From Nannochloropsis salina CCMP1776 (lineage: Eukaryota; Sar; Eustigmatophyceae; Eustigmatales; Monodopsidaceae), in contig SDOX01000087.1 of the NCBI GenBank assembly GCA_004565275.1, positions 5,849 through 28,820 of the forward strand: a stretch of 22,972 bases of DNA. The letters run 5' to 3'. Below the pieces are notes generated by a model. The model was not told the DNA's origin. It did no database searches and was given only the letters and a program-made list of their open reading frames with translations. Of this stretch, positions 9,251 to 20,000 are shown piece after piece. Made by a program: the position numbers and the translations under genes. How positions within the stretch are numbered: position 1 is the stretch's first letter; every line of letters begins with the position of its first letter.

Positions 9251-11428
9251 ATGGGACCTCATCCTGGGTGGGATAGTGCCAGCACCTCTCCCCCGCTCTC
9301 AGTTGGCATCGGCTGGTCTATATGCCTGGGCTTTGGTGCCGTTTTCAGTCTATTTACGACCCTCCTGGTGTGGCTTGAAGGACGCTACAGTGGGACGAAA
9401 CAATCCAGCGAACATTTCAACACGGCGGGACGGACGGTGAAAACGGGCCTGATTGCTGCTGTGGTTTGTTCTCAATGGACATGGGCGGCGACCCTCCTCC
9501 AGAGCAGTAATGTGGCGTGGTTATACGGCGTCTCGGGACCTTTCTGGTACGGAGCTGGGGCTGCGGTCCAAATCCTCCTGTTCGGCATCCTTTCGATTGA
9601 AATCAAGCGGAAAGCCCCCCATGCCCACACGGTCTGTGAGATCATCCGGGCACGGTGGGGCCCGACGGCCCATAAAGTGTTTCTAAGCTTTTGTCTCCTG
9701 ACGAACATGCTGGTCACCTCCATGCTCCTCTTGGGAGGCGCCGCGACGATCGAAGCCATGACCGGGCTCAACGTCTACGTGGCTGCGTTTTTGATTCCGT
9801 TGGGCATCATTGTCTATACCTTCGCGGACGGTCTCGCCGCGACGTTTCTTTCCAATTACCTCCACACCATCATCCTCCACGCGGTCCTCCTCGTCTTTAT
9901 CGTCGCCGTCTACCTGTACCCGCTTCCAGGGGGACGGAGCCAGCTCGGCTCTGTCTCCCAAGTCTACGACCGTCTGCTTCGTCTCAACGCGTACACGGTG
10001 GAGGAATGTGCGGCGAGAAATTTCCTGGACGACACGGGCTCCGTCGCAGGCTGTGGGCCCGTGCCCGGCAACAAAGCCGGGAGCTCCCTGACCATGTTCA
10101 GCCAGGGGGGGATCATGTTCGCGGTCATCAATTTGGTGGGGAACTTCGGCACCGTCTTCGTCGACCAAGCCTATTGGCAAGCAGCCATTGCCGCTCGCCC
10201 CAGCGCGGCCGTGCGGGGCTACCTCTTGGGGGGATTAGCCTGGTTTGCCATCCCTTTTGCACTGGCCACCTCCTTAGGTCTAGCTTCGTTGGCCCTTGAA
10301 CTCCCCTTAACGGCCGCCCAGGCAAACGCCGGCTTGGTCCCTGTGGCCTCAGCGGTAGAACTCTTGGGCACGGGGGGAGGGGTGTTGATGCTGTTAATGG
10401 TCTTTATGGCCGTCACCTCGTGCGGTTCAGCCGAGCTGATCGCGGTTTCCTCCCTTTTGACTTACGACGTGTACAAAACCTACCTGCGGCCAGGCGCGAG
10501 TGGGGCGGAGCTCCTGAAAGTCTCCCGGTGGTGTGTGGTCGCCTTTGGCTTGACCATGGGCGGATTAGCTGCCCTGTTGGAGATCGCCGGGCTCGCCCTC
10601 GGCTACCTCTACCTCCTGATGGGCGTCCTGGTCGGTTCCGCCGTCTTTCCCATCGCTACCTCGTTGCTTTGGAGGAAGACCTCGGCCCATGGCGCCATGG
10701 CGGGGGCCGTCGGGGGGATGCTCGTCGCCATTGCTGCCTGGTTGGGCACTGCCGCGGCGTTCGCGGAGAAGGGAGGGCCGGTGTTGACCCTGGAGACGAC
10801 GGGAGCTTCGGTGCCCATGTTGGTTGGCAATGTGACGGCGCTCCTGGTCTCTATGGGGGTTACCAGTGGGCACAGCCTGCTTTGGCCGGAGGATTGCGAC
10901 TGGTCAACTACCCGGACTTTGCAGGAGATCGGGAGCGTGACGGACATGCAGGCAGGGGAGGTGGCCCTGAGGGAGGGAGAAGAGGAGGCACCCCGGTTGC
11001 AAGCGGAAACGGAGGGGGAAATGGCAGTAGAGATGGACCCAAAACGATTGCGGGCCGCCAAGACCTTCGTGTTGAAGTGGGGTTGCTTCTTCTCACTGCT
11101 TATGCTGGTCCTGTGGCCCTTGCTCTCCCTCCCTGCGGGGGCGCCCTTTTCGTTCTCTTACTTCAGTCTGTGGGTCTGGGTAGGGATTATCTGGGGTTTT
11201 CTATCCTCCATAATCATCACGGTGATGCCCCTGCGCGAAAGTAAGGCGGCCATCGAGCAGGTGCTGGTGGGAACATGGGCCGATTTGAGAAGGGTCGGGA
11301 AGGGAAAGGGGGGGGGGGAATGGAGGAGAAAAGGTGGAAATGAAAGAGAAGGAGGAGGCGAAAACACGGTGACGGAGGCTCCCACTGCACAGGTGACACC
11401 TCGCGCATTGGTGTTGATTCAGCAGTAG
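9251..11428 (+). CDS. DUR3: DUR3-type urea/polyamine:H+ (or Na+) symporter
   Basis: A single uninterrupted frame of 725 codons encodes a sodium:solute symporter family protein of the DUR3 branch, known in fungi, plants and algae for high-affinity urea (and in yeast polyamine) uptake at the plasma membrane. Supporting features are about 15 hydrophobic helices, the first at residues about 20-45 (ICLGFGAVFSLFTTLLVWL), the segment CSQWTWAATLLQSSNV (about residues 72-87) and the strongly DUR3-like DQAYWQAAIAARP followed by GYLLGGLAWFAIPF (about 305-335). The length fits the family (about 650-750 aa). The open frame continues upstream only from a non-ATG codon, so the first ATG at 9251 is chosen. 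The C-terminal tail after the last helix is hydrophilic and Gly/Arg/Glu-rich, partly repeat-derived. It is the only gene here with no intron in the coding part. Nitrogen-responsive control would be expected, but no site is identified. Confidence 0.93.
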   Translation: MGPHPGWDSASTSPPLSVGIGWSICLGFGAVFSLFTTLLVWLEGRYSGTKQSSEHFNTAGRTVKTGLIAAVVCSQWTWAATLLQSSNVAWLYGVSGPFWYGAGAAVQILLFGILSIEIKRKAPHAHTVCEIIRARWGPTAHKVFLSFCLLTNMLVTSMLLLGGAATIEAMTGLNVYVAAFLIPLGIIVYTFADGLAATFLSNYLHTIILHAVLLVFIVAVYLYPLPGGRSQLGSVSQVYDRLLRLNAYTVEECAARNFLDDTGSVAGCGPVPGNKAGSSLTMFSQGGIMFAVINLVGNFGTVFVDQAYWQAAIAARPSAAVRGYLLGGLAWFAIPFALATSLGLASLALELPLTAAQANAGLVPVASAVELLGTGGGVLMLLMVFMAVTSCGSAELIAVSSLLTYDVYKTYLRPGASGAELLKVSRWCVVAFGLTMGGLAALLEIAGLALGYLYLLMGVLVGSAVFPIATSLLWRKTSAHGAMAGAVGGMLVAIAAWLGTAAAFAEKGGPVLTLETTGASVPMLVGNVTALLVSMGVTSGHSLLWPEDCDWSTTRTLQEIGSVTDMQAGEVALREGEEEAPRLQAETEGEMAVEMDPKRLRAAKTFVLKWGCFFSLLMLVLWPLLSLPAGAPFSFSYFSLWVWVGIIWGFLSSIIITVMPLRESKAAIEQVLVGTWADLRRVGKGKGGGEWRRKGGNEREGGGENTVTEAPTAQVTPRALVLIQQ

Positions 11429-12854
11429 ACAAGTGATAATCAAACGTGATGAAAAGGAAGTGCTCCAAGGATGGAGGAGGAGGAAAATTGCGATTGAGTC
11501 AGGTGAAAAGAGAAGGAGAAAAAGGTTTGTAGTCGAAGGAAAGAGGATGGGAAAGGGGAATATAAGTGCTGAAAATGTTGAATTTGGTGAGGGCGATAGG
11601 TGTAAACTGTTGCAAACTTGATCTGCATAACCTGAGGTATGTGATACGCCTTCGATTTATAATAAGCAATGGCATTTTATCATACGCCACGAAAGGGTTA
11701 AATGACGTATCTGGCTGCGAAAGAGGATTGTAAAGACATGCTCGAAAGAAAATATAATCCTAAATGCTGATTTCGGACGCATCAAAGTAAGCGTTATATG
11801 ATATCGATTTAAATACTTTACATCTCTCATAGACGCCAAAACGTTATGTCATATGACAAAAGTAATCACTGCGCTCGTAGCAACGCGCTCAGCTTCAGCC
11901 TTTCAGACACTAGCTGAGGTAGGAGGTTGCGTTACGAGAACGAATAAATGTTTCGCAATGTGGGTGCCCTGGTAGTCCCCGTTAGGGCCACACATAGCTT
12001 TTTATAACTCAACTCTGCCACACTATAGCATTGCCCTGGCGTGTCTGATAAAAACGTAATATCAGTCACGTGAAAAAGAGGGTGGAAAAGGAAAAAAAAC
12101 CGTTGCTTCGGATTTCCGAGCAGGACAAGCGTGGCCGAGTGACAAGGCTCCCTGAAATTGCTCAACCAAAACTGAGAAACTGTGAAGTATAATGTGCAAG
12201 CTACTTCTCCTGTACAGTAATACGACACAATATCTGATGCAGGGCAAAACTATGCTCTTTAGAACAAAGTTAGCTTTCAAAGATGCTTTCACTCGGACCG
12301 CGAATTTGACCGCTAGCCTCCCACACATGCACCCTTCGTTCTCCAATTTACAATAGCCACGGCGTGCATTCATGTCCTCCAACCGTTTCACACAGATAGT
12401 GCGTGTACGGTGGAAGTCAGACAACAGAGCCCCTTGAATGCGCTGTGGGGAACTGTACAAGGAAATTTTTTCCAGGCCTGAAGGCTGCCGAGGAGGGGAC
12501 CAAAGGCTTGAAAGAGGTGCAAGAACCTTACATCGAGCACCTGCACCAGCAGCAACAATCATAGCACTGGCCGTTTTGCATTTGACATTCCGTCGCTCCT
12601 TCTCCTCCGATTTTCCTCGAGTTGCGTGCACTGCAGCCAGCGCTTCGACCTACTACCCTTCCTTCGCCCACCACCGTCGTCTGAGCCTCTCTCGCCATCA
12701 ACCTGCCCCCAACACACCGTTGCGATATAAAAATAAAATTCAGGTCGTAACACCAACAGGTGGCATCATCGCTGCGCCCTGTCGATCGATCTCTGCTGTG
12801 CACTTTTCCCCCTCGTCTTGTACTATCCCCGCCGCGTCCCTCGGCGCCGTGTCC
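11429..12854. other. Spacer between urea transporter and OGG1
   Basis: The first 150 bases after the transporter stop are purine-rich (GAAAAGGAAG, GGAGGAGGAGG) and are probably its 3' UTR. From about 11600 to 12400 the sequence is AT-richer and I see no gene. From 12438 an ATG opens a frame that runs in phase into OGG1 at 12855. Its 139 codons are Arg/Ser/Ala-rich and poor in acidic residues, so this part may be 5' UTR or a targeting extension. Confidence 0.5.
12726..12734 (+). promoter_or_regulatory. TATA-box-like element before OGG1
   Basis: TATAAAAAT lies about 120 bases before the ATG at 12855, in a GC-rich surrounding. If used as a TATA box, transcription would start downstream of the 12438 ATG and would support the shorter OGG1 protein starting at 12855. 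The match is to a very general motif only. Confidence 0.3.
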
Positions 12855-15800
12855 ATGGCACCCAAACGCAAATTGGCCTCAACACGCTTGAACTTGGAAG
12901 AAAGAGAATACAGCGCAAAGGGATGGATGGACCTGGACGTTCCTCCGCACGAGCTGCGCCCAGAATTCTCCCTGACGATGGGTCAGTGTTTCAATTGGCG
13001 CCGTCAAGGTATGTGGGAGGTGGGGGGAAGGTCTGCAAAAAAATGCACGAGCCAGTATATACGAGCGGGCCGTTAGCCATGTGCGCACCATGTCCTTGTG
13101 TGCGTGTGCATCTATTGAAGTCCTTCCTGCGGCCACGATCTGTTCACGATCTAACCTCACGGTCAGGGTTGGAAACGCAGGCCAAGGTGGCCGTGGGGGA
13201 AGGGGAGGAAGGAGGGCGGGAAGAAGAGGGGGACAAGAAAGAGGAGGGAGGGGGCTGCGACAAAGTGTGGATCGGAGTCTTGGACCGTCACGTTCTAGAA
13301 ATACGGCAGACTCCCACAACCACGCTGGTGCGACGTGTAGGCGCCAGCGTGGACGAGGGTAGGGTGGAAGGCGGGAGGGAGGGCGAGGTGGAGGACAAGG
13401 TTCTCATGGCGCGTTTGCAGGATTACTTCCAAGTCAATGTGAGTGGACCAGAAGCAAGGAAGGGGGAGGGAGAAGAGAAAAGCCGCAGAGCGGGAGAACA
13501 ACAGTGGGGGTTCAGCTCGCTCCTTCGGTCGGGTTAGGGTTACGGTTAGGGTTACGGTTAGGGTCAGGGTTAGGGTTAGGGTTAGGGTTAGGGTGAGGGT
13601 GAGGGTGAGGGTTAAAATGCCTTGGGATAAGCCTTCCTCTCCTCCCCTTTCTTTCCCTCGGTCGCCCACCCCTTCCAAGGGCCCGCCACTCCTTTCCCTT
13701 CCCTCCATTTTCCTCCCCACCTTCCCTCTTCGGCCCCTCAGCTCCCTGTAGGGCTGCCCATGTGACCCCCGAGACTCATCCTTTCCCGCCCCTCCTCCCT
13801 GCTTCCTGCATCATTTCCTCCCTTTTCCACAATTTTTCCGCGACAATCTTGGGCGATAGACTTCCCTCCGTCCTCTATATCATTGTTGGGCTGAGGGGGA
13901 CGTTCGGATGAAGACGGTAGCGGAGCACTTACCGGGCGTGCGTGTCTTGCGGTACTGTCCTCCTCCCCTCCCTCCCTCCCGCCTTCCCGCCCTCCTTCGA
14001 CCCCCCCTTCTTTCATCTCCCTGATTGTATTTCTTTTCCAATTTCTTCTCACTCTCGTTCTTTCTGTTTCGCCCATTGCTTTGCCCTTTTCTCCCCCCTC
14101 ACTCCTCTCCATCCTTTCCCCACACAGACAAGACCCGGTCGAATGCCTCTTCTCCTTCATCTGCTCCTCCAACAACAACATACCTCGCATCGCCCTGATG
14201 CTGGATCGGCTCAGGAAAACATACGGAGAACCTCTGGTAGGCCCTCCCTCCCTCCCTCCCTCCCTCCCTCCCTCAATTCCTCCCTCTTTCCCTTCTTTCT
14301 TTTTTCCCTTGCCTGGTCTCCTTTTTTCTACGTTTTGCTCCCTTCTTTCTCCATGATCCACCTGTATTCCCCCTCTTTATACCCTTTCTGTACCTGGTTA
14401 CTCTTCGTCCTCCCTCCTTCCTTGGTTACCTCCCTTGGCCTCTCCCTATGCTGCAATGACACCGTCGGGCCCTGCTGCCCTGCTTCCCTCCCTCTCTTCC
14501 ACCTTGCGTTTGTCATCAGGGGAAAGGATATCATGCCTTCCCTCCCCTCTCCTCCCTCGCCTCCGCCTCTGAGGAGGAGCTTCGTGGCCTCGGTCTTGGC
14601 TACCGGGCTCGCTTTATCAAGGTTTGCTTCCCATTTATTTTGGGACTAGGGTTATCCTTCCCTTTCTTTTTTCTTCTTGCGTTGTCTCGGATATTCCCTC
14701 CTCCCTCCCTCCCTCCCTTCTTCCAAACGGTCAAGGGACATCTTCCCTCCCTCCCTCCCTCCTCCCTCCCTCCCTCCCTCCCTCCCTCCCTCCCTCCCTT
14801 CGTCGATCGTCGATGCAGTTAACGGCATCTCAGCTTTTGGACCTTGGTGGAAGGGAGTGGCTGATGTCCCTCCGGGAGAAATCTCGCGAGGAAGCACAGG
14901 TGCCTTTCTCCCCCCTGCCTCTTTCTCTCCCTCTCTCCCCCCTCCTTGTCCAATCCCTCTGCACACTCCCTCCTCCCCTCCCTTCCTTCCCCCTGCTTCT
15001 CTCCCTCCTTCATGCCTCTCTCTCTCCCTCCAACCTCTTTGTCCATTCATTCCCTCTGCACATTATCTCTCCCATTCCCTTCCTCCCCCCTCCTTTCCCA
15101 CCACCCTATTCACTCCCCTTTCCTCTCTTTTCTTGCGTTTCCCCGTCTGCTTCCCTTCCCCATTTCCCCTCCCTTCGCGTCTTTCCCCCCTCCTTTCTTC
15201 CCTTTCTTCCAGCAAGCACTCTGCACCTTCCCAGGCGTAGGGAGGAAAGTCGCCGACTGTGTGGCTCTGTTCTCCCTGGATCAACATGGTGCCATACCGG
15301 TGGATGTGCACGTGAGAAGGAAAAATGAGGGAGGGAGGAAGGAAGGGAGGGAGGGAAGGAGGGCAAGTGGATGATTGGGTCCTGGTAGTGCATGGTGTTT
15401 GCAGAGGGTAGACTCAACAAGTGCGGCGATTAAGACATAGACAGGGCAAAGAGAGAAAAGAAGGAGGGGCTTTTGCCACTCTCCTTCCACTCCATCCACC
15501 TGTCACTCACACGCCCCTGCTCGACACGTGCCCGGAACTCATTTCTCTTTTTCACCTCTTCCTCTTTCCCTTCTTTCCTTCCTTCTTCTCTGTGCATACC
15601 AGGTGTGGCGTATCGCCTGTCGAGACTACTCTCCCGTCCTCAAAGAACACAAAAGCTTGACGCCCGCTGTCTACGAAGCCGTCGGGGACATTTTTCGGAA
15701 CAAATTCGGGTCGCATGCGGGCTGGTGCGTGTGCTTAACTAAGCCTAAGCTCAACCCTAACCCCCAATACACATCTCTTCCCTTTTTTCCCGTTGTTCCT

Positions 15801-16428
15801 TTCCTCCTTTGCTTATGTTTTTCCGGTTCGGGTCAAAATCGATTCCTTTTTCTCGGATATGTACGGCGTCTTTTTCTTTAGCTTGCAATTTCTTTCTCTC
15901 ACCTTCCCTTTGAGTACGAGAAAATTTAACAACAACTTTAATCCTATTTTCAACCTTTGCATTGCACTCCTTTTCTACTGTCTTCCTCTGATTGCGCTTC
16001 ACAGGGCACATTCCCTTCTATTTGCAGCCGAATTGCCCGATTACAGAGCACGTCTTCCCCTCATTCTTCAAAACGAAATGCTTGCTTTTAAAAAAGAAGA
16101 AGGGATTGAGAAAGCCTTGAAAAGGGAAGCGCAAAAGGCGAAGAGGAAAGAAAAAGCGGAAAGAGGAGAGGAAGAACGGGCCACAGTAATTATTGAGAAG
16201 ACGACGGAGGAAACCATCACGGATGAAATCTTGCGAACAGAGGAAAGAATAGTTGAATTGGAAGAAGAAGAAGGCAAAGTATTACGGGACGTAAAAACAA
16301 AGGCTATGAGCAAGCGTACGAAAAGACAGAAAGTAAGTATTAGTGAGGAGAAGAACAGCTGTGCTAGAACAAGTATGGAAGCACAAGGAGGGGGTAAGCA
16401 TGTCAAAAAAGAGGGAAAGGATTCATGA
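12855..16428 (+). CDS. OGG1: 8-oxoguanine DNA glycosylase/AP lyase
   Basis: Base-excision repair enzyme removing 8-oxoguanine opposite cytosine. Nine exons: 12855-13008, 13167-13438, 13860-13951, 14128-14236, 14520-14621, 14819-14899, 15213-15311, 15603-15724 and 16005-16428. All phases agree; 484 aa. Family landmarks in order: [29 protein letters not shown]...[46 protein letters not shown], the helix-hairpin-helix [15 protein letters not shown] with catalytic K282, [16 protein letters not shown] with catalytic D301, and [14 protein letters not shown]. The K-D spacing of 19 equals human K249/D268. Exon 2 carries a Gly/Glu-rich insert encoded by GGGA-like sequence. After the catalytic core comes a tail of about 120 residues, highly charged and coiled-coil-like, with a basic SKRTKRQK string that may be a nuclear signal; human OGG1 lacks it. 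The upstream in-frame ATG at 12438 would add 139 residues and might give a second isoform. Confidence 0.94.
13531..13614 (+). repeat. Interstitial telomere-like array, 14 units of GGGTTA type
   Basis: The tract is exactly 84 bases and divides into fourteen hexamers. Eight are GGGTTA; the others are single-base variants (CGGTTA twice, GGGTCA once, GGGTGA three times), with a GGGTTA again at the end. It lies in OGG1 intron 2 (13439-13859), G-rich in the transcript strand. With more than four GGG runs it can in principle form a G-quadruplex in DNA or RNA. Confidence 0.97.
14242..14274 (+). repeat. (CCCT)n tract at the start of OGG1 intron 4
   Basis: A near-perfect CCCT array begins about six bases after the donor of intron 14237-14519. 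It is an exception to the window's common pattern of purine-rich 5' intron ends. Confidence 0.9.
14742..14800 (+). repeat. (CCCT)n polypyrimidine array in OGG1 intron 5
   Basis: A long CCCT array with one phase slip ends about 18 bases before the acceptor GATGCAG of intron 14622-14818. It appears to serve as an extended polypyrimidine tract. It is among the longest pure repeats in the window and should vary in length between strains. Confidence 0.9.
15328..15363 (+). repeat. (GGGA)n tract near the 5' end of OGG1 intron 7
   Basis: A purine array starts about 16 bases after the donor GTGAGAAGG. The same intron (15312-15602) ends in a CT-rich tract (about 15558-15592), so its two ends are partly complementary. 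Confidence 0.8.
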
Positions 16429-17048
16429 TGACCTTCAAAATTCCAATATGCTTTGTAGAACTCAGAAGTGTGAGAAACATCGATTGTTAGACGACTGTGT
16501 ATTCATTATAAAACTGCGGCAAAGAACCTTTTATGACAACACGGAGAGGAGCACACATTTTCTTATTCTTTACTTCAAAGTGATAGTTTGCCCAAAGGAT
16601 ACCAAATGGTATTCAACAGAAATCTTCGAGTTTCCCAGCAAAGTCTGTTGTCTGGTCTCCTCCCTGTCGATGCTTTCGCGATTGAATTTCTCAACGGTTT
16701 TTCGAATTTCAAATTGCTTTCAACCGACATGGGAAGCTGCGGCACGCTTCGACGTCGTGGGGACAAAGGCCGTTGTCTGACACAAACACTTTCTCAGTAC
16801 TTATAGAAACACACTGATCATTTATTTCCGGTACATCAAAAGTCTGTGCTGTGCACAATATTATCCCCCGGGTATTAAAAACTGCTGACTTGTCAGCTCA
16901 CTGTGCATCGATGATTTCACACGATTTTCCAATGACATCAAGTCTTTCAGCGTACACGATATGACATGACTTTTGTATCAAAGTCTTAAATTTAATTCAG
17001 AACTGAAAATGCCAAATTGTCCAATTCGATGCTGATTTGTGGCTTCTC
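16429..17048. other. Spacer between OGG1 and the ion-channel gene
   Basis: About 620 bases without a recognisable gene and without GGGA tracts. The sequence is AT-rich. A frame overlapping the end of OGG1 (16343-16780) matches nothing. The region should hold the OGG1 3' UTR and the channel gene's promoter. No clear TATA box or other site was identified. Confidence 0.55.
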
Positions 17049-20000
17049 ATGTGCCCAGTTCTTCCTTTTCGACGTATTCCTTTCCATCACACCAGGCGTA
17101 TAGGTGCGGGCATGTCAGACCCGGATACTCCTCATCAGCTACATATTTTCTCTTCCAAGGCATGTTCTTCCTCAAGCTCATCTGATGCGCAGAGTTTAAG
17201 GGGTGAGGATAGGCGAACAAATTGCACACTGCCAGAGGGAGACGGAGGGACAGGCTGTCATCGTGTAACGCACCGCAGCGTCATCATTGGTGCGGGACAA
17301 CTTTATACGGCGCCGAAGGCGTACTCTTTACAATCCTCGACATTCCATGGTATCCATGGTCGGTATTTCAACAACGACGATGAGGAAAGTAGCGGTTCCA
17401 CGGTTCACGGTGCCAGCACGATCTCCGCCCTCCCTTTTCCATTACCCTCTCCCTCTTCACATCCTGCGGATAAGCACACATCGAATAGCCCTACCGCTGT
17501 GCAGGCGTGGTCTTCACCGTCAAGATCTTCTACAGACACCTCGTTGGCTTCCCCTCCCTTCGTTCCCTCCCCCGAAAGCTTGCCACGAAGCAAACAGCAC
17601 CGTTTCACCACCGTCGCGACAGCTGCTCTCGTAACCGCCGGGCTCTCCCGGACGAGTACAAAGCCGACAGGAAGCACGAGCACGCGGGAAGATCGGGCCT
17701 TTCATCGGCAAAGCAGTCGGCGCGGTCGGTGGATCCCGAGTGTGGTGGAGATCAGCAATGCGGTGGCCGCTTTGGCCAATCGCAACGACCGATTCCGACG
17801 GGCCCGGAGCCAGGTGGAGGGAGGGGGGGAGGGAGGGAGGGAGGGAAGCGGAGGGGCGGAAAGAAGAAGGGACAGGGGCTTGGGGGCGCCGAGATTGGCG
17901 CGAATGACGACAGGCAGTGTAGAAGGGGAAGGTCTTGGGCACCGAGGGTCTTTGCGTTACACCGATAAGTCTAGAGAGGGCGGGAATGCCCCCATGTGGC
18001 AAATCGGGAGGAAGCCATTACATGACGCCTGGCGGCTCACCCCGTCGGAGCTGAAGCGTTTCTTGAAACAAGGGATGCATGCATTCTCCCAAAACAAGGG
18101 GGGCCGGGGTGGAGAGGGGCGAGGAAGAGGAGGAAGCTCGGAAGGGGGAAGAAGCTGGTGGGGAAGGCTGTTCAAGACCGACGGGGGAGGTCCTTCGTGC
18201 TGCACCCATCCTGACATTAACGCCATCGATGTGAGCGGCTCCACGCCGCTGATGAATTTCGCAGAGAAGGGAGCCGTACTTCAAGGTAGTTCGTAGTCCC
18301 TTCCCCTCTTTCCTCCCTCTTCCCCTCCCTCCCTCCTTTCCTCCTTCCCTCCTTCCACAATCTGAAAAGCTACCTTACGCTCTTGTTGTTCTCTCCTGCC
18401 CATTTGGTTATGTTATCGCCCCCTCGCGAAGGGCAATCAATGGGGATCCCCTGTTTTCTTCGTACCCGTACTCTGTCTGTATTCTGCGCCTCGCGCTGAG
18501 AGACCTGCATCCTTCCAGGGCGCTCATCTGCTTTCCCTATTTTTCGCGGTTCTCAATGTCCGTTTTCTCCGGTACACCGTCCCCCTGTCTCTCATGCATG
18601 CAGTGCAAACTGCTCGATCATTCTTGCATCTTCACCCGCCCGGTCCCCAAGACCTTCTCATTTAAACTACCCGGAATTTAAGAATGTTTCAATCCTTACG
18701 TGCTCTCAAATTTTCACTCTTGTCTTTTCGTCCGCCCACATATAGCCTTGCTCCTTCTCGACTATGGTGCCGATATCCAAGTGGCGGATTTTCAAGGGGG
18801 AAACGCGCTCAGCCGGGCGTGTGCCGCTGGCAGGACGGACGTGGTCGTAAGCTTACATGAATGGGTCCACAAACACGACACTGACGCCGAGATGAACCTC
18901 TTGCGGTGGGCGGCCGAGGAGTCAGACCAGGCAGGGGTGTGGGAGATTTTATTGGGGCAAGGCCTGGTCGACGTGGACCAAATCATCGAGGAATCAAACC
19001 GGCACACGGCTCTGCACACCGCAGCTATGCACGATAATCTCCTCCTCGTCGAGATTTTGCTTGCCCACGGGGCTGATTTGACCCTAACCGATGTCAATCA
19101 GAACACCCCGTTGCACCTCTCCCTGTTGGAACGGAACCAGGACGTGAGTCGTATCCTGATTCGGGCCGGCGCCTTCTTGGATGTGCCCAACCGATCGAAC
19201 AAGATTCCGTTGGATCTGTGCGCAGAGACGATGACGCTCTCAGGTAAAGAGCAGAGGTCGGGGAAGGAAGGAAATGGTCGTAGGAGGGAATGCGGGGAAG
19301 AGAAGCAAGAGAATTGGCATGGATTCGATGGCCCGCCGGCACGTCGGCATTTTGGGCGCGAGGGCCATGTCTGGAGATGGGCCATCGACAATTTGGAAGT
19401 CGCGATGGGCGTCCATTGTCCGCGTTTCAAGCCGCATGCCTGTCTTTGACGCTGACAAGATAGTTTGCGCGTGCCCATGTCTGTCGTTTGTCGCACGATT
19501 CCCCCCCCCCGGAGGTAACCCCAGACTGACACTGCTCCCCTGCTCCTCCCCTCCTTGCCCCGTCAGAATTCACCGCCATCACGGAAGACCCCTGCCACGG
19601 CCTGGTTGCCTTGGTCTGTCCCTTTATCCTTCGCACGTCCATGCTTCAGAAACACCACGTGCTTGGCGAGGTGCTGGCAGGGAGCGTGAGCGAGGATTGC
19701 CCCGCAGACCAGGCCCAGGACGTGGGGAAGGAGGGCGAGGGAGGGAGGGAGGGAGGGAGGGAGAAAGGGAGGGAGGGAGGGGGGAAAAGGCAAAGTCAGG
19801 TCCCAGGTCCGGCGGGGAAGGAGGACGATTCGACCGTCGTTCTCACAGACGAGCGGGGGGAGGACGACGAGGAGGAGGATGTCGAACAGGGCTTCTCGGA
19901 GAAGACCCCGCCGAGCCTAGGGGACGTGGGCAGGTCGAAAGCAGTCAGAGCGTTGCAGACGAGGGGGGCGACGTTCACGGTCCGTTACAATTTTACCACC

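Noticed and set aside
9683-10299. Long overlapping frames on both strands inside the urea transporter
   Set aside because: Shadows of a GC-rich coding sequence; only the main frame shows family motifs and transmembrane pattern.
13531-13614. True chromosome end
   Set aside because: Unique OGG1 sequence continues in frame on both sides, so the array is interstitial.
13295-13751. Frames encoding Thr-Leu or Val-Arg repeats
   Set aside because: They are the telomere-like hexamer array in OGG1 intron 2, not a protein gene.
14652-15420. Gly-Arg-Glu and Pro-Ser-rich open frames on both strands over the OGG1 introns
   Set aside because: They arise from (GGGA)n/(CCCT)n, which contains no stop codons in any frame, and they overlap well-supported OGG1 exons.
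17037-17048. Channel start at 17037
   Set aside because: That codon is TTG; the first in-frame ATG is at 17049.
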